This document shows, piece by piece, positions 22,437 to 33,609 of a DNA stretch of 64,000 bases; position 1 is the first letter of the stretch, and each line of letters begins with the position of its first letter. The notes under the pieces are model-generated. The model was not told where the DNA came from. It was given only the letters and a program-made list of their open reading frames with translations, and did not search any database. The stretch lies in assembly GCF_030272615.1 (NCBI RefSeq), contig NC_081411.1, positions 157,498,471 through 157,562,470 on the forward strand. Reading direction: 5' to 3'. The position numbers were made by a program, and so were the translations under genes. Source of the stretch: Cryptomeria japonica. Lineage: Eukaryota; Streptophyta; Pinopsida; Cupressales; Cupressaceae.

Positions 22437-24289
22437 GAAAGAAATAAAGGCTCACTATTAGAGGGCTCACTGCCTAGATGAAAAATAATAAAAGAGAAAG
22501 AATCCACCACTAATACGCCTCTACATCTATAAGATCTATAGATATCTTTGACTCATTGGTTCTGGTAGCTAATATATGAAATTCCACATTGCTCAACACT
22601 TTTTGCCAACTCAAACAGTCAGGGAGATAGATCCTCTTTCACACATGTTCATAACATCTATCGAGAGACATATGCTGCAACTCACATTTCCTTGCTTTTT
22701 TTTCATTCTCAAAAAAATATCCTTTATTTATATCATCCTTACATATGCAAAATATCCCAAGGTCGCATAAGCATCTTAACCGAACACAATTCAAATTAGG
22801 TTGGCACTAAACATTCTTGTAGTGGATAAGAATGTAAAATGAACCACAACGTATCTTAACTAAGACCAAAATAAATATTATACACGCTACACATGGATCC
22901 ATAAACATCAGAGAAACAATGTGAAGTGTAAACAGTTGAGGTCAACCAAACCTAGAGTAAACACCATCAAACTTTGAAACCATTCCTTTGAAGCCCAAGA
23001 AATCATGCCACCAAAATAGAATGAAGCTAAGGACATTACCAGCTTACCTCCAAAACCACAACAAAAGAAACCATTATGCGGAGAAATTCGAAGCATCCAT
23101 TTCACATAGAAACATTGTCAAACACTATCACACACTAGTGAACACAACATTCTTTTCACAATAATCCAAAGCACCAAATGTTGAATCTAGCATCTCCAAA
23201 CACTACTTAACAACATATCCAAATTGTCTGAATAGATGAACAATATAGAAGAAATGCGAAGCAAATCTCTCAACACAAATACACAAGAAACTTAACCTTA
23301 ACTATACCAACTAGTCACTAATGACAACCAAAGCATGTTGACATCAATGACAATACATCAATAGCTCATTCTGCCCAAACTTGCAATATATACCACTAAC
23401 TCCTCGTCTACGCCTTAAAACCTGTGCTCCTCCCTTGGTGGTAGTAAATCATGTGGATCTCTCTATAGAAAATTTCCTGTACTAGTATCCCCAATGCATA
23501 TGGTCTCCTATGATCAACTGCACCCCCCATGATCTATACCATGCTCAATGATAGTGATCTCTCTCCTCTATCTAGAGTCAAGAACCCACTCACTAAGGCA
23601 TCAATGTATAGGTAAATATATCGATCAAGCATCACTACCACATGTGCTAATGCTAATACTAGTTGCCCCTTATGTAGGGGCAAGAGAAACTAACCAAGCA
23701 AATTTTTTAGGGACATTGCTTACCCAATGGTGCACATCACCACCCTTGGCCCCTTGATTAGGAATCATAGTATCCAATAAATACTCTTAGTAGTAACCAT
23801 GATCTCTCTAGTTAGTGCATGAAATGTGGTAGTCTGATCACCACCTCTCGATTAGTGTTGTAAGCCTATGTGCACCCAAATATGGGGCATCTAAGCTAGG
23901 TATCGCAGCCCTAACTTCTCTAAGATACCCCACTTTGCATTCCTAATTTCATTTGCCAATCTCAGCGATGTGGATCTCTTCTCTCGCACCTCCAGAGCAT
24001 CTACGCTCCACTACACAATCACTGATAACCCTATCAATAATTATTTTATGTCTAAGTCTCCTTTCCTCCCTCAGTCAAATTCTCTATCTTAACTTTGGTG
24101 ATCCTACCAATTATTTAAATGACTTGCTAGATATATTTCCTCCTTCAGTGGAATCCATGCTCCTATTGCATCATCTTGCGATCTCACTTTCTTAGAGTGG
24201 TTCCACTAAATGTCACTCACTCTTGCTAAACCTTTCCTTTTCCCTTCAACAAGATCACCAATACCACCAGATGCTAGGATTTCCTACCC
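22437..24289. other. Gene-free stretch between elements
   Basis: No recognisable coding region, RNA gene or terminal repeats were seen on either strand. It continues at 31775-32543 across the copia-like insertion, and by position it may be the 3' non-coding part of the Tat-like element whose LTR begins at 32544. Confidence 0.5.
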
Positions 24290-24294
24290 TTCTC
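24290..24294. other. Left target-site duplication of copia-like element 2 (imperfect)
   Basis: TCTCA precedes the LTR; TATCA follows the other LTR at 31770-31774. One mismatch in five is compatible with an old insertion. Confidence 0.55.
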
Positions 24295-25386
24295 ATGATG
24301 AATACTAAGAGGGGCAGGGGGGTGAATTAGTATGCCTAAGAACTTAACCAAACTCTTAAACAATTTTCCAACAGATCGGTGTAGTAGCTTAAATAGTAAA
24401 CTGGTTAAAACATAAATAAGCTAGATAGAAAATAAAGCATTCACCCATAAAAGCACAATCATTATAACACAAGATATTTTGACGTGGAAACCCAGATGGG
24501 AAAAACCACGGTGAGTAAAACTCACAAGTCAACTATCTCTAGAATAGTAACCAGACCGGTGAAGCTCTTACAATGATCTTCACCAGAATAGATCCTGTTA
24601 GGAATCCAGATCTCTGTTAGGAGATAAATCTTGTTAAAAACTACCCTGGTAAAGGATTTCAGATCCACAATAGTGAACCACTTTGTTAGAGGATTTACAA
24701 TAGGCTTGGCTGGGCCTACCCGATTAAGGGTTTCAGACTTGTCGACGATATTGGTAATCAACAAGTGAATGATCTAGATAGTACCACATAATGCTTGATT
24801 AGATCCCTGATAACTACTTGTTAATACATTCAAGCATTACTTTAGTCTTCTATGCTTTGCACTCTCAATCTCATTCATGAGACACATTTCCTCTCAAAAA
24901 CTCCCACATATCAACTTCTTGTCTTCTTTTTAAAACCCTAGACATGATGTCCTTAAATAGGAACTTGATTTCATGTCGGTCCAATAGGATTAGATTACAA
25001 CTTCCTAGGTATAGTGCATCAAGACACATATGGTAACACGACACAGAAACACCGCTAAAGTATCGATGGATGATAACACATCACACATTACATGTATACC
25101 GGTTAATTACATATACCAATCACCAGTTAAGAGGTGAAGACTGGAAAACTTGATCATAGTCGATCTGATCAAAAGATTAACTTCCACTCAAGGTCTCCAT
25201 TCCACTTGAGGTATTCATACCACTTGACTGATAAGCTTCTTCTTTAAAACACTGATAGTCTTCAATTAATAAAGACTATTCATACAATACCAGTTAGAAT
25301 AGCTACCGGTTGAGAATAATACACTCATCAAATAAGTGTGTGTCCATCAATGACAATCACAACTAAACATCATCAAAATACCAACA
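24295..25386 (-). repeat. 3' LTR of copia-like element 2
   Basis: On the plus strand it starts TGATGAATACTAAG and ends AATACCAACA. It matches 30666-31769 with scattered substitutions and small indels. Confidence 0.92.
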
Positions 25387-25398
25387 ATCCCCCCCTTT
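25387..25398 (-). other. Polypurine tract of copia-like element 2
   Basis: The minus strand reads AAAGGGGGGGAT directly before the LTR start TGTTGG, preceded by CATCAATGCC exactly as at the copia 1 PPT. Confidence 0.85.
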
Positions 25399-25638
25399 GG
25401 CATTGATGGCAACACTTAGGAAATTTTTTTGACATCTAAGTGTTTTAACACAAAAAAAATGTCATAAGAAGAATTCCTCCCCCTAAGCATATACACTAGT
25501 CCCTTTGCAAAAATTACAAGTATGTGCAAAAATACTCGTCAAAATTTGAAGATAGATACACTACTCCCTCTTTGCCAACAATGACAAAGCAAATACAGAA
25601 TATTGCCAATTTGCATAACATAAAAACAAATTATGTGT

Positions 25639-28600
25639 CTATGACAACAAAGAGTAAAATTTCTCAAAAAGAGATTTAAAGTTTTGCAGAAAGTCCTTCA
25701 TATCTGAGGACCAAGACTCAAGAAGTGAGGCAGCAATTTCACTCTCGGTCTTCATTTAGAAGGCTAGTTCTTCCATTGCGTCTATGGTGCTCAATTCTTG
25801 TGTCACAGTGATAGCTTCTAGGTTCACAAAGCATTTTTGGAGTACCTGTAATTTAGGCAATAGGAGCAACTGCAGCTTCTACAAATCTCGAGTTCGATTG
25901 CAGATTTCTGAGTCAAGCTTTGCAATTTGATGCTGAAAATGATGAACAGAGTGTCCATAGGCTATGAACAGATCATAGGGTAGTTTGAAGTTGCCGATGT
26001 ACTTCTGCAACTCTGTTTGTAATAGTGTCTTTTGCTTCAGAGCATCTTCATAGAATAGGTGAGGTTGACAGATTTTACACAAGAATAGGTAACCTTCACC
26101 CATAGCTGACCTTATATCATCTTTCTGTTTAACCAATTTTTCTCGATCGTCATTCATGTGTTAAATTAAGGTAACTACGAGTTCCTTTTCATGGCTTTTC
26201 TTTGCAGTGGCCTGGGCAACATCTTCCAAACATTGCACTTGGTCATCGACTACTGTGCAGAGTAGTTTGAGCTTAGCCAATGAGGAATCAATACTGGGGA
26301 GATTATTATCAGGGATTAGATTGGAGAGGTTGTCAGCGACAAACTGAATGACATCTTGTTCTTTCTTTTTCCTTAGTTCTTCCAATCTTTCCTGCACTAA
26401 GTGAATGCTTCGTAGTAGCTCAGTTTCATCAGTCGATTGGGTCAGATAGGAAAGAGTCAAATCAGTGGAACTGGTGGAATCAACCTACTTGGATTGATCT
26501 CCAGTTGCCTTAGCAATCTGTTCTCCTTCTTTGGCTTTGACCTTTGCTTGACTTTTCTCCTCCTCTCCATCTCTTTATTGGTCTAGCTTGACAACCTTCT
26601 CCTCTTGTTTCTTTCTCTCTTCTTCTCTCTATTTCTCCTCTTCCTTCTTCTTCTATATTTCTTTCCTCTTTTCTTCTTCTTCCTTTTTCTTTTTCTCGTC
26701 TTCTTCCTTTCTCTTCTTCTCCTCTTCCTCCTTTTTCTTCTTTTCCTCTTCTTCCATTTTCTTCTTTTCCTGTCGTGCTTTCTCCGCTTGTTCTGCCTCT
26801 TGTTTCTGCTTTCTCCTTTTCAAGTTTCTCATTTTCTGCTTTCTCTTTCTTTTCTTTCTCTAATCTTTCTTTTTTAGCTTTCTCCTTATCTGGAGTGATA
26901 TCTTCTATTTCTAGTGCATCAACATCAATGGGGTCATTTTGTTCTGCTATTCTTTCACCCATACTATCAAAGACTACATCGGGTTTGGTTGTCGATAGAT
27001 CAGGCTCTTGTTCAGCCAACCGATTAGCTTCTTGTACTTTTTGCATGTCGACAACAATTTTCACCTTCAAATGGGTGTCTTTTTCCACTTCAGAAAATTT
27101 GCCTTCGAGTAGTAGAAGTCTTCTTCTTCACATGAAGAAAATGCCTTTGTTCTTATCGATGAGTTCAAACAATTCTGAATTAGGGACATGTGGAAAATAT
27201 TGAGCAAAAATTTTCTCCCTTATGTCCTGCTCCTTGTCAATCACAATGTGCCATTTGTTGTCCAAAGAATCATAAAAGGATTTAGATGTAACAGATTTAA
27301 TCTCAGAAGATGACCGATCATTTATGCATAGATATTTAATGATTTCTTGTTCAACCTCCTCCTTTTCATTATCATTGAAATCATCAAAATAAACCTTTAA
27401 ATCATCAAGGAATTTTCTTCTAATATTGTTTATGGTTCTTTGACAATGTGTCATAGGCTTGTAAGAATAAATATCTAAGTTTATTGGTGCAGAGATTGTA
27501 GGTATATTACCGATCGACTTCACTTTCTTGGTAGATTGCCTTGTCTTCTTTACTTCTACCTCTGATTCAGAGTCTTGTGGATCTGGTGAGTGATTCCTTG
27601 TTTTCCATGTTCGTTTGAACACCTTTACCGGAATAGCCTCCGGTTTCTTTTTAGCAGGTGACCTTTTGGTCACTTTGGGTTTGGCAGTAGATGTAACTGA
27701 TGCTGATGTCGATGGTGTTTCTTTACCTTTTATCTCCTTTGGTTCCTCACTAGATTTGATTCTCTCTAAATAAGTACCAATCCTCTTCTTTTTGGGATCT
27801 AGTGGTGAGGCTAGAAGGGTTGAGGCGTATCTTGTCAATATATCATTTACCACCTCATAGGGCATAGGCCCAACTATATCTTTTCTGGGTTCAACTGCTT
27901 TCATTATGCATTCATCTGTTTTGATGGTGAAACAGATGTCATCGTCATATTCTTTAACTAAATCACCAGATATTCTCATTCTCTGGTTCATTTTTAGTTT
28001 GAATTCACCAAAATACTTGTTCAAAGTCTCCAGACATGCAGTTACTATTGCTTGCAGACTCTCCTTTATTTGTCTGGTAACCGATAGATCACTTGACCAT
28101 TCAACATCACTGACTCTAGGAAAGTATCTTTGAAAGTAGAAAAATAAACAAATTCGTAATTGACCAAAATTGAACTTTTGAGATTTATCTGATTTGATCG
28201 ACTTCAGGTTCTCTAAGAGTTGATTCTTCATAGAGGTACATATATCACATTCTGCATTCTCTTTTATCATTTTGTAAGTGGCATGCACTGCAGCTGAAGG
28301 AACAAAATTTATTCTACTAGCATAAAATATTTTGTACCCAATTACCATACATGCATATTTCACCAAATCATCTCTAATGGTATTGATAGTCATTTCTCGT
28401 TGATCACTTACTGAACCGGTGAGCTCCATTACTTTCATTTTAGGAATTTTCCAAAGAATGGGCACTTCCCCACTATTGCAGAATCCGGTCACGACATGAA
28501 TTGCTTCTGGTGTAATGTCATTTGTTTGTTAAAGGTGCATTTTGTCACCATGAACCCTACTGAGGATAATCCTGATGTGTTCATCGGTAAATTGTTCGAG

Positions 28601-28867
28601 AAAGTAAACTGCATTGTGCAATTTCTTCTTTTCTATTATGCTATATTTGGGTTTAATCTTTTTATCATCTCCACAGAACAGACTCAACAGGGAGTGAATT
28701 AATAGGGACCCTAGGTCTTCTAGTTTACAATCAATATATCATGTAATATTGCCTTGGACAATGACTCCAACGGGAATTTGGGATAGGGCATTATATCTCA
28801 TCTTAAGAAGCTTAGGTGTGTCCTCAGGTTCTATAGAACTAGAGGGGACATTAGATGAAGATGCCAT
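25639..28867 (-). pseudogene. Large ORF of unknown function in place of pol
   Basis: The ATG at 28867 (MASSSNVPSSSIEPED) opens a frame running to 27128 and on to about 26815, with stops at 28739-28741 (TGA), 28529-28531 (TAA) and after NKGIFFM (TGA, read on as an Arg-rich segment). One frameshift in the charged tract near 26815 leads to a second frame ending at TAG 25639. The roughly 1075 residues comprise an N-terminal helical domain (about residues 1-300, with KYACMVIGYKIFYASRINFV and RICLFFYFQRYFPRV), a basic Ser/Thr/Lys linker, another helical block, a long Glu/Lys coiled coil (about 26580-26900), and C-terminal helical segments. No catalytic motif of PR, IN, RT or RNase H is present. I do not recognise the family. 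Confidence 0.75.
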
Positions 28868-29495
28868 ATCAAACTGATTCCAAATGATAAGAATGTTTCA
28901 AAGAGAAATACCTTTATTCTCCGAGCTTTAAGGTTTACCAATGATGAGCAAAAAACACTTCTCCGGATGCTTGATTACCACTTTGATTTTCACACTGATA
29001 GTATGAAATGGTTGCAAGATTTGAGCAAGATTTCTTTCTGAATTCTTTCGGATGTGAGATGAATTTCTCTGGTCGTGCTACTCAGCTTAAATGAAGTTTC
29101 TTGACAACTAGATAAGTAGAAATGACAAAAAAAGTCACTTTTAAACATGCTCCCGCCTACCATAATAAATGCATCACTATTAGGGTTCAAACCCTAATTT
29201 TACTTTTTACCGCTTCAATTCTTCTATCTATTGATAAGTAACAACTATCGATAAAAGTGCCTTACTGATATACTCTGGGGGTTTCTAAATATTTATACCA
29301 ATATGTCCCTCCTAAGATTTTTGAAGCTTAGTTTACTGATTCAGGGATTTCCACACTTGGTGTGGAAACTAGTTCATCATGTGGCTTCACATCAAATTTC
29401 TTTTTCTAGTTTTTGTCCATATCTGGTTGAACGGTTTCAATATCAATCTTCCCTTCAATGTTGATCAGTATGTTTCTTGATGGATTCTTTCTTAG
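28868..29495 (-). other. Spacer between gag-like and large ORF in copia-like element 2
   Basis: This is about 630 bp with many stops on the minus strand. A short gag-frame continuation after the fourth zinc knuckle may extend into it, but nothing recognisable is seen. Confidence 0.5.
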
Positions 29496-30627
29496 TCAAA
29501 ATGTTTTGGGGGTGTGTCCTAGTTTGTTGTAGTGATAGCATACCCTTCCAGGTGTTTTCCATGGTCCAGTGTTCACATTTCCATTCTTCCTTCTACATGT
29601 TGCAGTAGTATGACCGCTACCACGATAGATTAGACAGGTTGGTCTCCAACTAGTTGTCGCTTCTCAACAATTTGACCAGTGGTCGGGGGTTCTGTACTGG
29701 TTTGGGTTCTAGTTTATAAGAGGTTTAGGGGTGGCTCCATTGGATCTTGGTGGATTATTTCGAGAGTTGTTGATAACTGACCTGCACTCAAAAGCTTTAT
29801 GCCCAAACTTGTTGCATGTATAAAAGTGACCATTAAATCTACCAGGTCTAGCCACATTATTTTGAAAATAAGGAAAATTATTGTAAGGCTTACTCCTACA
29901 TACATTGGCAGTATGTCCTTCCTTAAGATAGTTAAAGCAAACAATTTTAAACTTTTGCTTACCTTTACTTCCGCTATTGTCCTTAAGTGTTGATTGTTTC
30001 TTCAGTGCATCATTCTTGGTTCCAGAGGTCTCACCTTCCTCGTATCTAGAGAAACCAAGTCCAGTGGTATTCTTTGATGGTTTTACCGATTCCAGTTTTT
30101 GTTCTAACTTGACAGCACTCCGGTTGAACTTACAAAAGTATTTCTTTGGTCTTAGCAAGTTCCTTGGAAAGGGCATCATTGGTCTTCACCAAGGTTTCAT
30201 TTTGAGAGAAATTTGCATTCAGCTTAGCTTGCATTTCTTCTTTTTCATCTTTACCCTCCTGTAGATAAGCAGTAATGGTACCAACTTCTTGCTTTAATTT
30301 AAAGATCTCGTGCTCCTTGTCTTTTACCAAATCTTCAGTTTTTCTCTTGTTTTTCAGTTCCTTACTCATCCTGATAGTCAGTCCTTCTAACTCCCTCCTT
30401 AGGTTATTTTTGGATTCATTTAGTTTCTCCACTTCTCCAACTAGGGCATCCATGTTTGCTTCATCAGAGGAGCTATTTTCGGTAAGTTCCATCAACTACT
30501 CGGCAAGCTCTCTTCTCTTGACTAAAGAGGCTTTAAACTTGATCTTGAGTTAATCATAGGCTTTCTCAGATTCAGCCAAATGGTGAGTGAGTTCCCTCAT
30601 ACTGTATTCTCCCATATCTCCTTTCAT
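29496..30627 (-). pseudogene. Gag-like ORF with coiled coil and four zinc-knuckle-like units
   Basis: The ATG at 30627 starts 25 bp after the PBS. The frame (MKGDMGEYSMRELTHHLAES) has stops at about 30550 and 30495, then encodes a Lys/Glu coiled coil (EVEKLNESKNNLRRELEGL). A one-base shift near 30140 leads to KFNRSAVKLEQKLESV, a TGLGF motif, and four CCHC-like units: CFNYLKEGHTANVC, FYTCNKFGHKAFEC, CLIYRGSGHTTATC and CYHYNKLGHTPKTF. In each, one or two Cys are Tyr or Phe. The coiled coil, TGLGF and knuckle order is the C-terminal half of long plant copia Gags. The N-terminal Gag (UBN2-like) domain is missing. Confidence 0.8.
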
Positions 30628-30651
30628 CTAGTTAGACTTATGGAAAGGTTG

Positions 30652-30664
30652 GCTCTGATACCAA
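30652..30664 (-). other. Primer binding site of copia-like element 2
   Basis: The minus strand reads TTGGTATCAGAGC just after the LTR, the initiator-methionine tRNA PBS, the same as copia 1. Confidence 0.92.
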
Positions 30665-30665
30665 T

Positions 30666-31769
30666 TGATGAATACTAGGAGGGGGGGGGTGAATTAGTAT
30701 GCCTAAGAACTTAAACAAACTCTTAAACAATTTTCCAGCAGACCAGTGTAGTAGCTTAAACAGTAAAGTGGTTAAAACATAAATAAGCCAAATAGCAAAT
30801 AAATAATTCACCCATAAAAGCACAATCACCACAACACAAGATATTTTGACATGGAAACCCAAATGGGAAAAACCACGGTGAGTAAAACTCACATGTCAAT
30901 TATCTGCAAAATAGTAACCAGACCGGTTAAGGTCAAACTGGTCAAGGTCTTACAATGTTCTTCACCAGAACAGATCCTATTAGGAATCCAGATCTCTATT
31001 AGGAAATAAGTCCTGTTAAAGGCTACCTTGTTAAAGGATTTTAGATCCACAACAGTGAACCACCTTGTTAGAGGATTTATAATAGGCTTGGCTGGGCCTA
31101 CCCGGTTAAGGGTTTCAGACTTGTCAAAGATATTAGTAATCAACAAGTGAATGATCTAGATAGTAGCACATAATGCATGATTAGATCCTTGATAACTCCT
31201 TGTTAATGCATTCAAGCATTAATTCAATCTTCTATTCTTTGCACTCTCAATCTCAGTCACGAGATACCTTTCCTCTCAAAAACTCGCACATATCAACTTC
31301 TTGTCTTCTTTTTAAAACCCTAGACATGATGTCCTTAAATCGGAACTTGATTTCATGTCAGTCCAATACGATTAGATTACAATTTCCTAGGTACAGTGCA
31401 TCTAGACACATTTGGTAACACGACACAGAAACACCGCTAAAGTGTCAATGTATGATAACTCATCACACATTACATGTATACTGGTTAATTACATATACCA
31501 ATCACTTGTTAATAGGTGAAGACTAGAAAACTTGATCATAGTTGATCTGATCAAAAGATTAACTTCTATTCGGGGTCTCCATTCTACTTGAGGTATTCAT
31601 ACCACTTGAGCGATAAGCTTCTTCTTTAAAACACTGATAGTTTTCAACCAAATAAAGACTATTCATACAATACCGGTTAGAACAACTACTGGTTGAGAAT
31701 AATACATTCATCAAATAAGTGTGTGTCCATCAATGACAATCACAACTAAACATCATCAAAATACCAACA
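30666..31769 (-). repeat. 5' LTR of copia-like element 2
   Basis: It is 1104 bp and on the element strand runs from TGTTGGTATTTTGATG to a C-rich end and TATTCATCA. It includes a run of nine G on the plus strand near its inner end. Confidence 0.92.
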
Positions 31770-31774
31770 TATCA
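31770..31774. other. Right target-site duplication of copia-like element 2 (imperfect)
   Basis: TATCA here compares with TCTCA at 24290-24294. Confidence 0.5.
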
Positions 31775-32526
31775 TACCCCCTTCTATCCAATAATATGGT
31801 GAGATCACTAATCCCACCACATATTAGGCGATCTTGCCCACTCTTGGGCACATTTGTTGAATGCCCTTTGCCTCTACACCCTAGAACGTTAGGTTTTTCA
31901 ATCCTGCCCAACCTTCAATAGAGCTTCCAAATGCAAGTCAGACCCACTGCATCTACCCTACCCCACTGATCTAACTACTATTCAAGTTGGGTTGGGCAAC
32001 ACTCTTGCCAATCCTTGGGTGATCTTATTAAACACAATTGGGGGATAACCCCAAAAAAACCTTATCTAGAAATAAATGCATAACAAATTCAGTACAAGGT
32101 ATAGTTTATTTGACACATACTAGTGGGTTTGGCCTACCTCTACATCATACATCTCAAATGAGGTCCATCTAATGCCTTGGCTATTCACTAGCACTTATCT
32201 TTTCTCACACCTAAAATACTCTAGATTTACTCTTATTTCTCATTAGGGGTAAATTTTGAATTTCCTCTTATATAGGGTCCCTAAAATCCCTAATTTGCTT
32301 CCCATTTCCTCATAAAGCTCAATTTTTCATCCCATTTTCTTCTATGGTCTTAGTTTCAAAACACCACTTAGACTCCTTTATTTCTCATCCTCCCCCTTGA
32401 GGGGGCATCAACTGTCTATGCTAGATCTAACTAACATTTTCTTCAGTCTAGGTCATGTTATTGCTTAGATTTCTTCGTGTCATCAATATCTTAATTTTCT
32501 ACGAAACAACATTATTCTAATGCCAT
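31775..32526. other. Gene-free stretch upstream of a Tat-like LTR
   Basis: This is non-coding sequence continuous with 22437-24294 before the copia-like insertion. It ends at a polypurine tract, so it is probably the 3' untranslated region of a plus-strand Tat-like element. Confidence 0.45.
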
Positions 32527-33609
32527 TTTGAAGAGGGGCAATATGTAGAAAATAAAATTTGATCATTAACATTTGATCGAATTAATCACCATAATCTCTT
32601 TCCTTTGTAGTCCAATTATCAATTAAATAATTTAATTATTTATTTAAAGTCGACTTCCTCTATATTCCTATCTAAATTAATTTATTTAATTATCTATAAT
32701 TCCTCATCACATTTAATTAAATAAAGGTACATATATATTTAATTAAATATTCCTAACCTTTTCTTCCACATTTTGAATTTAATTTAATTCAAAATTCTAC
32801 CTTTTCCCCCACTTGGAATGAAAACTAATTTTTAATTCTCCCACTCATTCTCTCTCCAGGTGTCAAATCTTCCTAAATTTACCACTTTCACTCTAATCCA
32901 TATTTGTTCTTCTAATTATCCCCTCTAAACATGTGCACACTCCTAATCATAAAGATTAGGCTGCAAAGTCAACTATGCCATAAGCATTTTTGTCCTTAAG
33001 CCACATCAACCTTATATTTCAACTACTTTTGAGAGGAACCCACATGGCTTTGTTTCCTATTCGTCCCCTCCAAGGAATTAATAATTCTTTTATTCCTTTC
33101 TCCAAAGTATCGTTGAATGTGAAGACAAGAAATGCCTTCATGACAAGTCTTCCTTATACTCCATCAATGAATTCTCCCAACTCCCCACATCCTCTCACCA
33201 CTTCTAAGGTTGACACTTATCAACCTCCCATTAAAGGTGAGAACTCTAACCATTCTCCACCCTTGATCTCCAACTTTCAATCCTATCCCTCCATCTCATT
33301 TTCTCCTACCAAAAATATTTTGCAACTTAGATTATGCAATTCAAGCAACAAGGAATAGGTGAATTTGGAGAGATCATGCAACTTCATGCCATTTTGGAAA
33401 CTTCATGCCACCATTATCAACTACATGCCACTATTGTCATGCCATCAATCCTAGCTTGAGCATTTGGAGCCCCTTCACAAAGGCAATTGCGTGATGAAAT
33501 AATCAACCTATCAAAAAATACTAGATCATTGCATCAAGGAGACTATTTTGTGCTAAATATTGGTTTCCATCTCTTGTGTTTGTCTTAGATTCCTTTCTTT
33601 CTATCATGA
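32527..33609 (+). repeat. Polypurine tract and start of a second Tat-like LTR (partial)
   Basis: GAAGAGGGGCAATA (32530-32543) is followed by TGTAGAAAATAAAATTTG. The arrangement mirrors the first Tat element, whose PPT is followed by TGTAGACG. Downstream are the same kinds of blocks: TTTAATTAAATAAA-rich DNA, then CCCACTTGGAATG and a later ATCCTATCCCTCC segment like that near the first element's TATA box. The LTR's far end is not found, and an inverted-repeat element lies at 33610. Confidence 0.45.

Larger units (their letters stand above)
24295..31769 (-). mobile_element. Non-autonomous copia-like LTR element lacking pol (copia-like 2)
   Basis: LTRs at 24295-25386 and 30666-31769 share about 92% identity over the part I compared. 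On the minus strand they are followed by a methionine-tRNA PBS (30652-30664) and, at the other end, preceded by a polypurine tract (25387-25398). The 5.3-kb interior has a gag-like ORF lacking the usual N-terminal domain and a second ORF of about 1075 codons. There is no protease, integrase, RT or RNase H. Its LTR start (TGTTGGTATTTT) and PPT resemble those of copia 1, suggesting mobilisation in trans by such relatives. Confidence 0.88.

Noticed and set aside
22908-23105. Small minus-strand frame in the gene-free stretch
   Set aside because: Length and composition are as expected by chance in AT-rich DNA, with no domain and no neighbours.
24261-24300. Second possible LTR start TGAATAC at 24298 for the pol-less element
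   Set aside because: The opposite LTR is bounded by the PBS, which places the start at TGATGAATAC (24295/30666).
26588-27203. Plus-strand Phe/Ser-rich open frames of 90-142 codons
   Set aside because: They are the complement of the Glu/Lys-rich coiled-coil tract of the minus-strand ORF and have no independent signal.
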